DNA of 64,000 nucleotides from Sphingomonas hankyongi (GTDB lineage: Bacteria > Pseudomonadota > Alphaproteobacteria > Sphingomonadales > Sphingomonadaceae), in assembly GCF_023516575.1 (NCBI RefSeq), contig NZ_JAMGBE010000001.1, positions 558,001 to 622,000 of the forward strand. Direction: 5' to 3'. Of this stretch, positions 18,002-25,684 are shown piece after piece. The notes beneath the pieces are model-generated. The model was not told the DNA's origin, searched no databases, and saw only the letters and a program-made list of their open reading frames with translations. The first letter of the stretch is position 1, and every line of letters starts with the position of its first letter. The translations under genes were made by a program, and so were the position numbers.

Positions 18002-19763
18002 AGCTGCCCGGCGCGTCCTCGATCGCCTTGACTTTGCCGCCCCCCGGAATGCGCGCGCCCTCGACCTTTACGGTCGCGCCGTCCTGTTTCTTGAGCCACC
18101 CCAGCCAATCCGGCCACCAGCTCCCCTTGTGCTCTTCGGCGCCGTCAACGAACGCCTGCAGCGTTCCGCACGGGCGCTCGTTGATCCAATACTGATATTT
18201 TTGCGCGGCCGGCGGGTTCACGACGCCGGCGATATGCCCTGACCCGGCGAGCACGAACCGCTTCGGCCCGGCGAAATGGTCCATGATCTTCCACACGCTC
18301 TGCGGCGGCGCGATATGATCCTCGCGCCCGGCCTGGATGTAGGTTGGCGTCGTAACAGCATCGATGTCGATGGGCGTTCCGGCGACGGAGATGCCGCCTT
18401 TCTCAGCCAGCTTGTTCCCCCTGTAGAGCGTGTCGAGATAATTGCGGTGCCAGCCTGCGGGCAGATTCGTCGTGTCGCTGTTCCAGTGCAGCAGGTCGAA
18501 CGGTGCCGGCTCCTCGCCCATCAGGTAATTGTTGACGACATAGCTCCAGATAAGGTCGCGGCCGCGCAGCAGGTTGAACGTCGCCGCCATGTAGCGGCCG
18601 TCCAGATAGCCCTTCTCCGCCGTCAGCTGTTGCAGCAGACCCATCGTCTCATCGCCTAGGAACAGCTTGAGGTCGCCTGCTTCCGCGAAATCGACCTGCG
18701 CCGTGAAGAATGTCGCGCTTGCGACCTTGTCGGCTTCCCCCTTGGCCTGGAGGTACGCAAGCGTCGCCGCAAGCGTCGTCCCCGCGACGCAATAGCCAAT
18801 CGTGTGAACGCTATCGACGCCGAGCAGGTCGCGGACGCTGTCGATCGCATCGACCTGCCCATTGAGTACGTAATCGTCCAGGGAGGCATCGGCGATGCTC
18901 TCGTCGGCCGACTTCCAGCTCACCATGAACAGGCTGATGCCCTGGTCGACGCACCATTTGACGAAGCTTTTCTCGGGCGTGAGGTCGAGGATGTAGAAGC
19001 GGTTGATCCACGGCGGGAAGATGACGACCGGCGTTTTCATCACCTCGTCGGTGGTCGGCGTATACTGGATAAGCTGATAGAGCGGCGTCTGCTTGACCAC
19101 CTTGCCGGGCGTTGTGGCGAGGTTCCGCCCGACCTCGAACACGCCGGGCTTGGTCTGCGTCAACTGTCCGGCCGCAATGTCTCGCAACATGTTCGATAGG
19201 CCCTTGAGCAGATTCTCGCCCCGGCTCTCGAGTGTCTTCTTCAGCACCTGGGGGTTGGTGACCGCGAAATTCGAAGGGCTCATCGCATCGACGAAGCTCC
19301 GCACCGCGAAGCGCAGCTTGTGCTGCGTATCGGCGTCGACTCCTTCGACATCCTCGACCGATCCGAGCAGCTGGTCGGAAATCTGCAGATAGCTTTTGCG
19401 GATGGCGTCGAAGATCGGGTTCTCCGACCATTCGGGAGCCGAGAAGCGGCGGTCCCTGACGGGCTGCGCATCGGTCGCAGGCGATGCGACGCCGCCGAGG
19501 ACCTTGCCCCATGTCTCGAGGCCCTTGGCCCAGGCCTGGGCACCTGCGGTCATCATCGCCATCGGATCGCTCGATGCGCCCTGCTCGCCGAAGCCGAATG
19601 CCGGCGTCGGCCACGGCCCCGCGAGCGGAGCCTGACCCTGCTGCATCTGCTGGGCCCAAAACTCCATCATCATCTGCTGGGCGCGGCCCATCACCAGCGT
19701 CCAGTGCTGCCAATCCTCAAGCGTCGGAATAGCGCCGACGCCGCTTCCCGTTTCCTGCGTCAT
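17985..19763 (-). CDS. phaC: Class I poly(3-hydroxyalkanoate) synthase
   Basis: Polymerises (R)-3-hydroxyacyl-CoA into storage polyester at the granule surface. 592 residues, the usual class I length: N-terminal PhaC domain, then the alpha/beta hydrolase core with the lipase-like box 'VHTIGYCVAGTT' (catalytic Cys325), the Asp in 'AGREDHIAPPQSVW' and His in 'GSGHIAGVVNPPAAQKYQYW'. 'PPWINRFYILDLTPEKSFVK' is a family hallmark. Its partner phasin is about 8 kb to the left; no phaA/phaB are in the window. Confidence 0.97.
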   Translation of the reverse strand: MTQETGSGVGAIPTLEDWQHWTLVMGRAQQMMMEFWAQQMQQGQAPLAGPWPTPAFGFGEQGASSDPMAMMTAGAQAWAKGLETWGKVLGGVASPATDAQPVRDRRFSAPEWSENPIFDAIRKSYLQISDQLLGSVEDVEGVDADTQHKLRFAVRSFVDAMSPSNFAVTNPQVLKKTLESRGENLLKGLSNMLRDIAAGQLTQTKPGVFEVGRNLATTPGKVVKQTPLYQLIQYTPTTDEVMKTPVVIFPPWINRFYILDLTPEKSFVKWCVDQGISLFMVSWKSADESIADASLDDYVLNGQVDAIDSVRDLLGVDSVHTIGYCVAGTTLAATLAYLQAKGEADKVASATFFTAQVDFAEAGDLKLFLGDETMGLLQQLTAEKGYLDGRYMAATFNLLRGRDLIWSYVVNNYLMGEEPAPFDLLHWNSDTTNLPAGWHRNYLDTLYRGNKLAEKGGISVAGTPIDIDAVTTPTYIQAGREDHIAPPQSVWKIMDHFAGPKRFVLAGSGHIAGVVNPPAAQKYQYWINERPCGTLQAFVDGAEEHKGSWWPDWLGWLKKQDGATVKVEGARIPGGGKVKAIEDAPGSYVKAR

Positions 19764-19814
19764 TGCGGCTACATAGTCCGTGCCGCGTCTAATGAGGAGA
19801 GCAGGCCGTAGCGG

Positions 19815-20228
19815 CTACTTCGCCTTGATTTCGCTGTGGTAGACCGCACGCCACAATTTGCCGCTGCGGTGCCACACCGAAGACGCCCGGTAGACGCCCG
19901 AGACATCCTCTTTCCCCTGGGTGCCTTTGACGTCGACCGTATAGGTCATCAGCACATCCTCGGGATCGATCATCCGGTGCTTGAAGTCGGAGATCTTGAA
20001 GCTCTTGAGGTTTGAGACCTTGAGCATTTGCAGCTCATGGTCGCGGCCGAAGGTACCCTCGGCATAGACGGCCACGAAGTCAGGGGTGAGCAAGCCCTTG
20101 AACGTGTCGGCCTTCTTGTCCTTGAAGGCCTGCCAGACGGATGTTTCCTTATCCAAAGGAGTGGCTGCCTGCGCTGCGACTGGCGCGGTCGCAACGGCCG
20201 CAATTGCAGCAATCGAGATAATCCTCAT
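19815..20228 (-). CDS. Secreted NTF2-like (DUF4440-type) protein
   Basis: 137 residues: signal peptide 'MRIISIAAIAAVATAPVAAQ' and an NTF2-like fold ('VWQAFKDKKADTFKGLLTPD', 'MIDPEDVLMTYTVDVKG', 'SSVWHRSGKLWRAVYHSEIK'). Such domains bind small molecules or act as small periplasmic enzymes; no function can be assigned. The start chosen is the ATG before the signal peptide; the frame extends to 20282 without sense. Confidence 0.8.
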   Translation of the reverse strand: MRIISIAAIAAVATAPVAAQAATPLDKETSVWQAFKDKKADTFKGLLTPDFVAVYAEGTFGRDHELQMLKVSNLKSFKISDFKHRMIDPEDVLMTYTVDVKGTQGKEDVSGVYRASSVWHRSGKLWRAVYHSEIKAK

Positions 20229-20328
20229 GTCAAATACCCCATGCTTGAGGAGGGCCGAACTCGTCATCCTGTGGCGTCGCAACTTCTATCGGGATAAGTC
20301 CGGACAACTTTGATGCGAGGGGGTGCAG

Positions 20329-20940
20329 GTGCAGCAAATTCCCACTGCGCTGGAGATGCTCGACTATTTCGGCATAGCCGTCTTCGCGATCTCGGGCGCT
20401 CTTGTCGCGGCGCAACGCCGCACCGATTATGTCACCTTCCTATTCTTCGCGGCCGTAACGGGCATTGGCGGCGGCACGCTGCGCGACCTGCTCATCGGCG
20501 CGCCCGTCTTCTGGATGCATAAGAACGCGACCCTGCTGATCTGCATCGCGGCCGCCACGGCAGTCTGGCTGTTGAGCAGCCGCCGGTTCGCCGGAAGGGC
20601 GCTCGTCTGGTTCGACGCCGCCGGCCTTGCAGCATATGCGGCTTATGGCTCGGCAAAAGCGCTCGGCTATCATGTCGCGCCCGTTCCCGCGTTCGCGATG
20701 GGCGTGATGACGGCCTGTGCCGGTGGAATCATCCGTGACGTGCTCGCGGGCGAGCCTTCCAGCCTGATGCGCCGGGAGCTTTACGTGACGCCCGCCGCGC
20801 TTGCCGCGGGCCTGTTCGTCGGCCTCACGCTTATTCACGTGACGTGGCCGATCGCCGCTGCGGTCGCGATCGTCGCCGGCTTCGTCCTGCGCGGCGGCGC
20901 AATCGCGCGCGGCTGGTCGTTGCCGGGTTACAGCGGCTAG
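20329..20940 (+). CDS. TRIC-type channel (UPF0126/YicG family)
   Basis: About 203 residues with seven predicted membrane segments forming two UPF0126 repeats: 'AVFAISGALVAAQRRTDYVT', 'FFAAVTGIGGGTLRDLLIGA' and in the second half 'MGVMTACAGGIIRDVLAGEP'. The glycine-rich motifs match the trimeric intracellular cation channel family of prokaryotes. GTG at 20329 lies five bases after AGGGGG; a GTG at 20323 is inside that tract and so less likely. Confidence 0.88.
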   Translation: MQQIPTALEMLDYFGIAVFAISGALVAAQRRTDYVTFLFFAAVTGIGGGTLRDLLIGAPVFWMHKNATLLICIAAATAVWLLSSRRFAGRALVWFDAAGLAAYAAYGSAKALGYHVAPVPAFAMGVMTACAGGIIRDVLAGEPSSLMRRELYVTPAALAAGLFVGLTLIHVTWPIAAAVAIVAGFVLRGGAIARGWSLPGYSG

Positions 20941-20949
20941 CGTTCCGTC

Positions 20950-22137
20950 ATGCGCGCGCTCGTCTCCATCGCTTTGTTGCTTGCCGCCCCCGCGATTGCG
21001 GCGCCCAAACCCGACGCAATGGTCGGAATCGCCTTCACCAGCAGAGGCGACGTCGCGAGCTTTGCCGAAGGGACGGCGGATCCGCACAGCGGGCGCAAGG
21101 TCACCATCGACGATCCCGCCCGCATTGCTTCGGTCAGCAAGATGTTCGTCGCGATCGGCGTATTGAAGCTGGTCGAGCGTAATCGCCTGGACCTTGACGC
21201 CGACGTGTCATCCTATCTCGGCTGGCCGTTGCGCAATCCCGCTCATCCCGAAGAGGCGATCAGCCTGCGGATGCTCCTGTCTCACACCGGCTCTATCCGC
21301 GATCACGACGATCAGTACGCCATTCCTCTCGGCACCAGCGTGCGCGAGACCCTTGCCAACCCCACTTCGTGGGACCTGAAGCACGGTCCGCGCGAGGCCT
21401 ATTTCGCCTATTCGAACATGAACTTCCCGATCGCCGCGTCAGTGATGGAGCGCGTGACCGGCGAGCGCTTCGATATCTGGATGCGCCGGGAAGTGCTCGA
21501 TCCGATGCGTATCGACGCCTGCTTCAACTGGCCGACCTGCAGTGACGCCGCAGTCGCTCGGGCAGTCGTGCTCATGCAGGACGGCAAGGCGGTGAAGGAC
21601 GACCTGGGCGGTCGCCGGCCGGACTGTCCAGTGCTCGCGAAGGACGGAGAAGCTTGCGATCTGTCGCGCTCGCCGCTGGGCGAGAATGGCGCATTATTCG
21701 GGCCGCAGGGCGGATTGCGCATTTCGGTTCGCGGGCTGGCGCGGCTTGGCCGGATGCTCCTCAACCGGGGCGAGCTCGACGGTGTGCGCGTCCTTTCACC
21801 AATGTCCGTTGATCTGATGCTGACGCCCCAGTGGCGCTTCGACGGGCGCAATGGCGCGCGCGACGCCGAAAGCGCGACCATCTGTTCGTACGGGCTTTCC
21901 GCGCAGCAAATCCCGACCCGCGGATGCGCCGATGATCCCGGCACGCGCGGTGCTCAGTTCGTCGGCCACGCGGGCGACGCCTACGGACTTCGTTCGGGAA
22001 TCTGGATCGACCGCAGGCGCGGCCGTGGCATCGCTTATTTCGCGACGGGGGTTCCCGAGGATCCGCCGGAACTCAGCACCTTCAGCCAAGCTGAAAGGAA
22101 CGCGTTCCGGCGCAGCTATGCGCTGCTGCCGCACTGA
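20950..22137 (+). CDS. Beta-lactamase family serine hydrolase (class C-like fold)
   Basis: 395 residues, signal peptide at the N-terminus ('MRALVSIALLLAAPAIAA'). The penicillin-binding motifs are present in order: SxxK in 'ARIASVSKMFVAIGV' , YxN in 'EAYFAYSNMNFPIAASVMER' and HxG in 'QFVGHAGDAYGLRSGIW'. It is a periplasmic or secreted hydrolase, perhaps a D-aminopeptidase or esterase; the substrate cannot be read. It starts 9 bases after the TRIC gene and the VOC gene follows closely, so they may form an operon. Confidence 0.88.
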   Translation: MRALVSIALLLAAPAIAAPKPDAMVGIAFTSRGDVASFAEGTADPHSGRKVTIDDPARIASVSKMFVAIGVLKLVERNRLDLDADVSSYLGWPLRNPAHPEEAISLRMLLSHTGSIRDHDDQYAIPLGTSVRETLANPTSWDLKHGPREAYFAYSNMNFPIAASVMERVTGERFDIWMRREVLDPMRIDACFNWPTCSDAAVARAVVLMQDGKAVKDDLGGRRPDCPVLAKDGEACDLSRSPLGENGALFGPQGGLRISVRGLARLGRMLLNRGELDGVRVLSPMSVDLMLTPQWRFDGRNGARDAESATICSYGLSAQQIPTRGCADDPGTRGAQFVGHAGDAYGLRSGIWIDRRRGRGIAYFATGVPEDPPELSTFSQAERNAFRRSYALLPH

Positions 22138-22148
22138 GGAGACTAGCG

Positions 22149-22484
22149 ATGAACCTCGCTTACGCGATCAAATATGTTGCCGACATGGACAAGGCCATTG
22201 CCTTCCATCGCGACGTCCTCGGTCTCGAGCTTAAGTTCCAGTCTCCGTTTTGGAGCGAGTTCGCGACCGGTCAGACGACGCTGGCGCTACACGCCGCGTC
22301 TGATGCGCATGCGCCAGGTACCGTCCAGCTGGGCTTCGCTGCAGAAAGTCTTGGTGAATTCTATGACCGCCGTGACGAACTCGGTCTGGCCTTCACTCAA
22401 GCACCCACCGAAATGCACGGGATGCACATCGCGCGCCTACGCGACATCGATGGGGCCGAGACCTCCGTCAGCGGCCCCATCTAG
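22149..22484 (+). CDS. VOC (glyoxalase/dioxygenase superfamily) protein
   Basis: 111 residues with a single VOC module: 'AIKYVADMDKAIAFHRDVLG' (typical beta-alpha start), 'FATGQTTLALHAASDAHAPG' and 'MHIARLRDIDGAETSVSGP'. A metal-binding Glu/His pattern is plausible but incomplete to the eye. Function unknown. The stop lies 3 bases from the convergent stop of the outer-membrane protein. Confidence 0.85.
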   Translation: MNLAYAIKYVADMDKAIAFHRDVLGLELKFQSPFWSEFATGQTTLALHAASDAHAPGTVQLGFAAESLGEFYDRRDELGLAFTQAPTEMHGMHIARLRDIDGAETSVSGPI

Positions 22485-22487
22485 TCA

Positions 22488-23300
22488 TCAGAAGCCGCGT
22501 TCCGGAGCCGGAGGCGGCGGAGGCGGCGGAGGCGGAGGCATCGGGCACGTATCCGTGACCAGCACTACGGAGCCGTCCGGGCACGTCTGCGTTGCCGGCG
22601 GAGGTGGCGGAGGCGGCGGTGGCGGAGGCGGAAGCGGCGCCTCGCGCGCGTTATAATTATAGATCAGGCTCGCGAGCAGGCTGTGAGACTTGAACTCGCT
22701 GTCCAGGTCATTGACGAGGAAATGATCGCTGATGCTGCCAGCGCTGAAATAGCGATACTTCAGACCGAGGTCGAAATGGCGCCATACCGGTGCGCGCACG
22801 CCGGCGATCAGCTGCCAGGCGAGGCCGCTATCCTCGATGTCGGCGTTGTTCGCGGGATCGTTGAACGTCTGCCGTACCCAAGCGATGCCAAGGCCGCCGC
22901 CGAGGTAGAAATTGACGTTCTCGTCCTTTCCGAAATCGACCATGGCGTTCGCCATCAGCGAATAAGCGCGGCTGTGGCCGTCGCTGCATTCATCGTCGCC
23001 GATGGAGAAGCAGGGGAAGTCGACATCGTCGCTGACGAATGAATAATCGTCATGCTTCGCCCATTTGTGGCTGCCCTCGATCTCCGCGCGGAACATGCCA
23101 AAGTCGTAACCGGCGATCAGGTCGCCATCGACGCCGAACTTGTGATCGATTTTGACGAAGTCGTTGCCGTCGAGCTGGACGTCGGAATCGTTCGCGAACA
23201 TTCCACCAATCTCGATACCGAAATAAGCCGCATTATCGCGAGCGTTCGCCGGAGCGGCGATGAGGGCCAGCGCGGCCCCCGCGAGCAGATAGACTTTCAT
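22488..23300 (-). CDS. Outer-membrane beta-barrel protein with polyproline C-terminus
   Basis: 270 residues. Signal peptide 'MKVYLLAGAALALIAAPANA', then an OmpA/Opa-like barrel with alternating strands ('AYFGIEIGGMFANDSDVQLD', 'LGLKYRYFSAGSISDHFLVN', 'SHSLLASLIYNYN'). The end consists of two polyproline runs separated by 'ATQTCPDGSVVLVTDTCP'. In sphingomonads this same Pro-Cys linker usually leads into a C-terminal OmpA peptidoglycan-binding domain; here the protein stops after 'APERGF'. The start is the ATG before the signal peptide. Confidence 0.85.
   Translation of the reverse strand: MKVYLLAGAALALIAAPANARDNAAYFGIEIGGMFANDSDVQLDGNDFVKIDHKFGVDGDLIAGYDFGMFRAEIEGSHKWAKHDDYSFVSDDVDFPCFSIGDDECSDGHSRAYSLMANAMVDFGKDENVNFYLGGGLGIAWVRQTFNDPANNADIEDSGLAWQLIAGVRAPVWRHFDLGLKYRYFSAGSISDHFLVNDLDSEFKSHSLLASLIYNYNAREAPLPPPPPPPPPPPPATQTCPDGSVVLVTDTCPMPPPPPPPPPPAPERGF
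22503..22639. repeat. Imperfect GGC/GGA trinucleotide tracts coding for polyproline
   Basis: Two low-complexity stretches (about 22503-22538 and 22598-22639) of GGCGGA/GGCGGT units encode, on the minus strand, the two proline runs of the outer-membrane protein. Such tracts can change length by slippage. Confidence 0.7.
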
Positions 23301-23420
23301 GAATACCCCCGTTTGCTGCCTTTCGGCGACGCAGCAATTTAATCTCAAGTTAATTCAAAGTCGAGCGTCCGACATTGGACCGCTTGCCGCAGTGCAGCAT
23401 CGGCGGCATGACGGCCGGCG

Positions 23421-24596
23421 ATGACCGAAGAATTCTACCGAATCCGCCGCCTGCCTCCGTATGTCTTTGCCGAGGTCAATGCGATGAAAGCCGCAGCGCG
23501 AGTGCGCGGCGAGGACATCGTCGATCTCGGCATGGGCAACCCGGACGGTGCTCCGCCCCGCCACGTGATCGACAAGCTCGCCGAGGTCGCCGCCAAGCCG
23601 AACGCCCATCGCTATTCGGCCAGCCGCGGCATCCCCGGCCTCAGGAAGGCGCAAGCGGCTTATTACCAGCGCCGCTTCGGCGTGAGCCTCGATCCGGACA
23701 GGGAAGTGATTGTGACGTTGGGGTCGAAGGAAGGGCTCGCGAACCTCGCCCAGGCGATCACTGCGCCAGGCGACGTGGTGCTCGCGCCCAATCCCTCCTA
23801 CCCGATCCACACCTTCGGCTTCATCATCGCGGGCGCCGCCATCCGCTCGATCCCCGCCGCCCCCGGCGAGGATTTCTTCCATCGGCTTAACATGGCGATG
23901 CGCTACACCGTCCCCCGGCCGAAGGTGCTCGTGGTCGGCTATCCGTCCAATCCGACCGCTTATGTCGCCGACCTTCCTTTTTACGAGAAGCTCGTCGCGT
24001 TCGCGCGCGAGCATGAGCTGATCGTCATCTCCGACCTCGCTTATGCCGAAATCTATTTCGGCGGCACGCCGACGCCTTCGATCCTGCAGGTCGACGGCGC
24101 GAAGGACGTCGCGGTCGAGTTCACGTCGATGTCGAAGACCTATTCCATGGCGGGGTGGCGCATCGGATTCGCGGTCGGCAATGCTCGCCTGATCGAGGCT
24201 TTGGCGCGCGTGAAATCCTATCTCGATTATGGCGCGTTCACGCCGGTGCAGGCCGCGGCGGTGGCCGCGCTCAACGGACCGCAGGACATCGTCGACTATA
24301 ACCGCGCGCTCTACAGGAAGCGCCGGGACGTCCTCGTCGAAAGCTTCGGCCGCGCGGGTTGGGACATTCCGGTCCCGCAAGCCTCGATGTTTGCCTGGGT
24401 GCCGATTCCGGAGCGCTTCCGCGACCTGGGCTCGATGGAATTCTCAAAGCGGCTTCTGACCGAGGCTCATGTGGCAGTCGCGCCGGGCGTCGGTTTCGGA
24501 GAGGAAGGCGAAGGCTTCGTTCGCATCGCGCTGGTGGAGAACGAGCAGCGGCTGCGGCAGGCGGCGCGCGGCGTTAAGAAGATGCTGAGCGCCTGA
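23421..24596 (+). CDS. PLP-dependent aminotransferase, AlaC / LL-DAP aminotransferase-like
   Basis: 391 residues, class I/II aminotransferase fold. Start 'RIRRLPPYVFAEVNAMKAAA' and 'DIVDLGMGNPDGAPPRHVID' are typical of AlaC/YfdZ. The PLP lysine is in 'SMSKTYSMAGWRIGFAVGNA'; 'LVVGYPSNPTAYVAD' and 'VISDLAYAEIYFGG' (Asp/Tyr contacting PLP) are present. The likely reaction is glutamate-pyruvate transamination; LL-diaminopimelate aminotransferase is a common automatic label. Genetic context gives no pathway hint. Confidence 0.88.
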   Translation: MTEEFYRIRRLPPYVFAEVNAMKAAARVRGEDIVDLGMGNPDGAPPRHVIDKLAEVAAKPNAHRYSASRGIPGLRKAQAAYYQRRFGVSLDPDREVIVTLGSKEGLANLAQAITAPGDVVLAPNPSYPIHTFGFIIAGAAIRSIPAAPGEDFFHRLNMAMRYTVPRPKVLVVGYPSNPTAYVADLPFYEKLVAFAREHELIVISDLAYAEIYFGGTPTPSILQVDGAKDVAVEFTSMSKTYSMAGWRIGFAVGNARLIEALARVKSYLDYGAFTPVQAAAVAALNGPQDIVDYNRALYRKRRDVLVESFGRAGWDIPVPQASMFAWVPIPERFRDLGSMEFSKRLLTEAHVAVAPGVGFGEEGEGFVRIALVENEQRLRQAARGVKKMLSA

Positions 24597-24602
24597 CCTC
24601 GC

Positions 24603-24842
24603 TCAGGCGTCCTGCATGTCCTTTGGCGAAGGCCAGCCCTCGAACAAAGATCCGCGGCGGTTGACCTCGAGCAGCCTTTTCATCTCCCTGCCACACGCGT
24701 CGATGTCGTCTTTCAACATCTGAATGGCTTCGTCGACTTCCCGTTCTTCGTTGCAATCGCCAGAGAGATGCTGCGTCCGCGTCACTATCCGTGCGCCATA
24801 TGCGCCATGTTCGACGTGGAACTTGCCGAGGATACCGGTCAT
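24603..24842 (-). CDS. Small hypothetical protein
   Basis: 79 residues, charged, probably helical in its second half ('EEREVDEAIQMLKDDIDACG', 'REMKRLLEVNRRG'), without a signal peptide or membrane segment. No family recognised. The start at 24842 is preferred to 24902 because the extra N-terminus looks random. Confidence 0.6.
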   Translation of the reverse strand: MTGILGKFHVEHGAYGARIVTRTQHLSGDCNEEREVDEAIQMLKDDIDACGREMKRLLEVNRRGSLFEGWPSPKDMQDA

Positions 24843-24898
24843 GTCCGTTCTCCATGTTTCGCGCGCGCACGATACACGCGAAGTAACGGATTTACCTC

Positions 24899-25684
24899 TC
24901 AAAAGCGCGCCGACACACCCGTATAAATCTCGACGTCCGGAGTCTGCCGGTTGAGCCCGAAGTTGGCGCCGCCATCCAGCTGTACATTATCGCTCAGCAG
25001 ATATGCGACCGCTGCGTCCGCGGAATATTGCCTGATCGTCGCCCCGGGGTTCCAATCCCACTGGCCCCACAGCTCGGCGGTCAGCGAGAGCTTAGGCGTC
25101 GCGGCGATGCCGACGTCGATCATTTGAATCATCGCTGCATGATGGCCGTGGCCATCCGCATCTGACCGCAAGTCGATCTCCGGCGAGGATGCGAGGCTGA
25201 ACGCTCCGCCCAGCGACAGCCCGAGCGGCACCACCAGCCCCGCTTCGACCTTGCGGTTGCCGAGATCGTGCTTGGCGGTCGGTATCTTTACGAACGGGTC
25301 GATCGCGGCTTGCAGCGCGCTGTCATCGTTCGTCAGCCGGACCTTGGCCCTGACGACCGTGTCGCCGATTCCGGAAGCGCGCTCGCTGCCCGCGCCGCCT
25401 TTCACGCGCAGGCTCTCGAACGGCACGATCCCGATTTCGACGTCGGCGCGGCTGCCGATTCCGTACTTCAGCATCGTCGCGCCGATCACCGTGTAATCCG
25501 TCTCGAAGCCGCCGGTCTTATCGGAGGTCCAGTCGGCGAGATCCGTCTCGACCTGCAGATGCCCCGCGGGAACGGTGCAAGTGCCCGTGCCTTTCGCTGG
25601 CCGGTCTGCGCAGATCGGTTCGATGTCGGCGGCCGCTGTCGCCGCAGGGACCGCCAGCAATGCCGCCGCAACCAGCCATCTCAT
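24899..25684 (-). CDS. Outer-membrane transporter-like protein (MetA/phenol-degradation family type)
   Basis: 261 residues with a signal peptide ('MRWLVAAALLAVPAATAAAD') and a beta-rich body ending in a C-terminal aromatic ('YTGVSARF'), as in outer-membrane barrels. Patterns such as 'AGHLQVETDLADWTSDKTGG' and 'MLKYGIGSRADVEIGIVPFE' match proteins annotated as putative transporters of the phenol MetA-like family. Its ATG overlaps the kup stop (ATGA), so it is cotranscribed with kup, which may hint at a role in ion or solute uptake across the outer membrane (inference). Confidence 0.8.
   Translation of the reverse strand: MRWLVAAALLAVPAATAAADIEPICADRPAKGTGTCTVPAGHLQVETDLADWTSDKTGGFETDYTVIGATMLKYGIGSRADVEIGIVPFESLRVKGGAGSERASGIGDTVVRAKVRLTNDDSALQAAIDPFVKIPTAKHDLGNRKVEAGLVVPLGLSLGGAFSLASSPEIDLRSDADGHGHHAAMIQMIDVGIAATPKLSLTAELWGQWDWNPGATIRQYSADAAVAYLLSDNVQLDGGANFGLNRQTPDVEIYTGVSARF

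Noticed and set aside
22503-22639. GGC/GGA repeats as a CRISPR or tandem-repeat array
   Set aside because: The units are codon-sized and lie wholly inside the outer-membrane protein gene as polyproline; there are no spacers.
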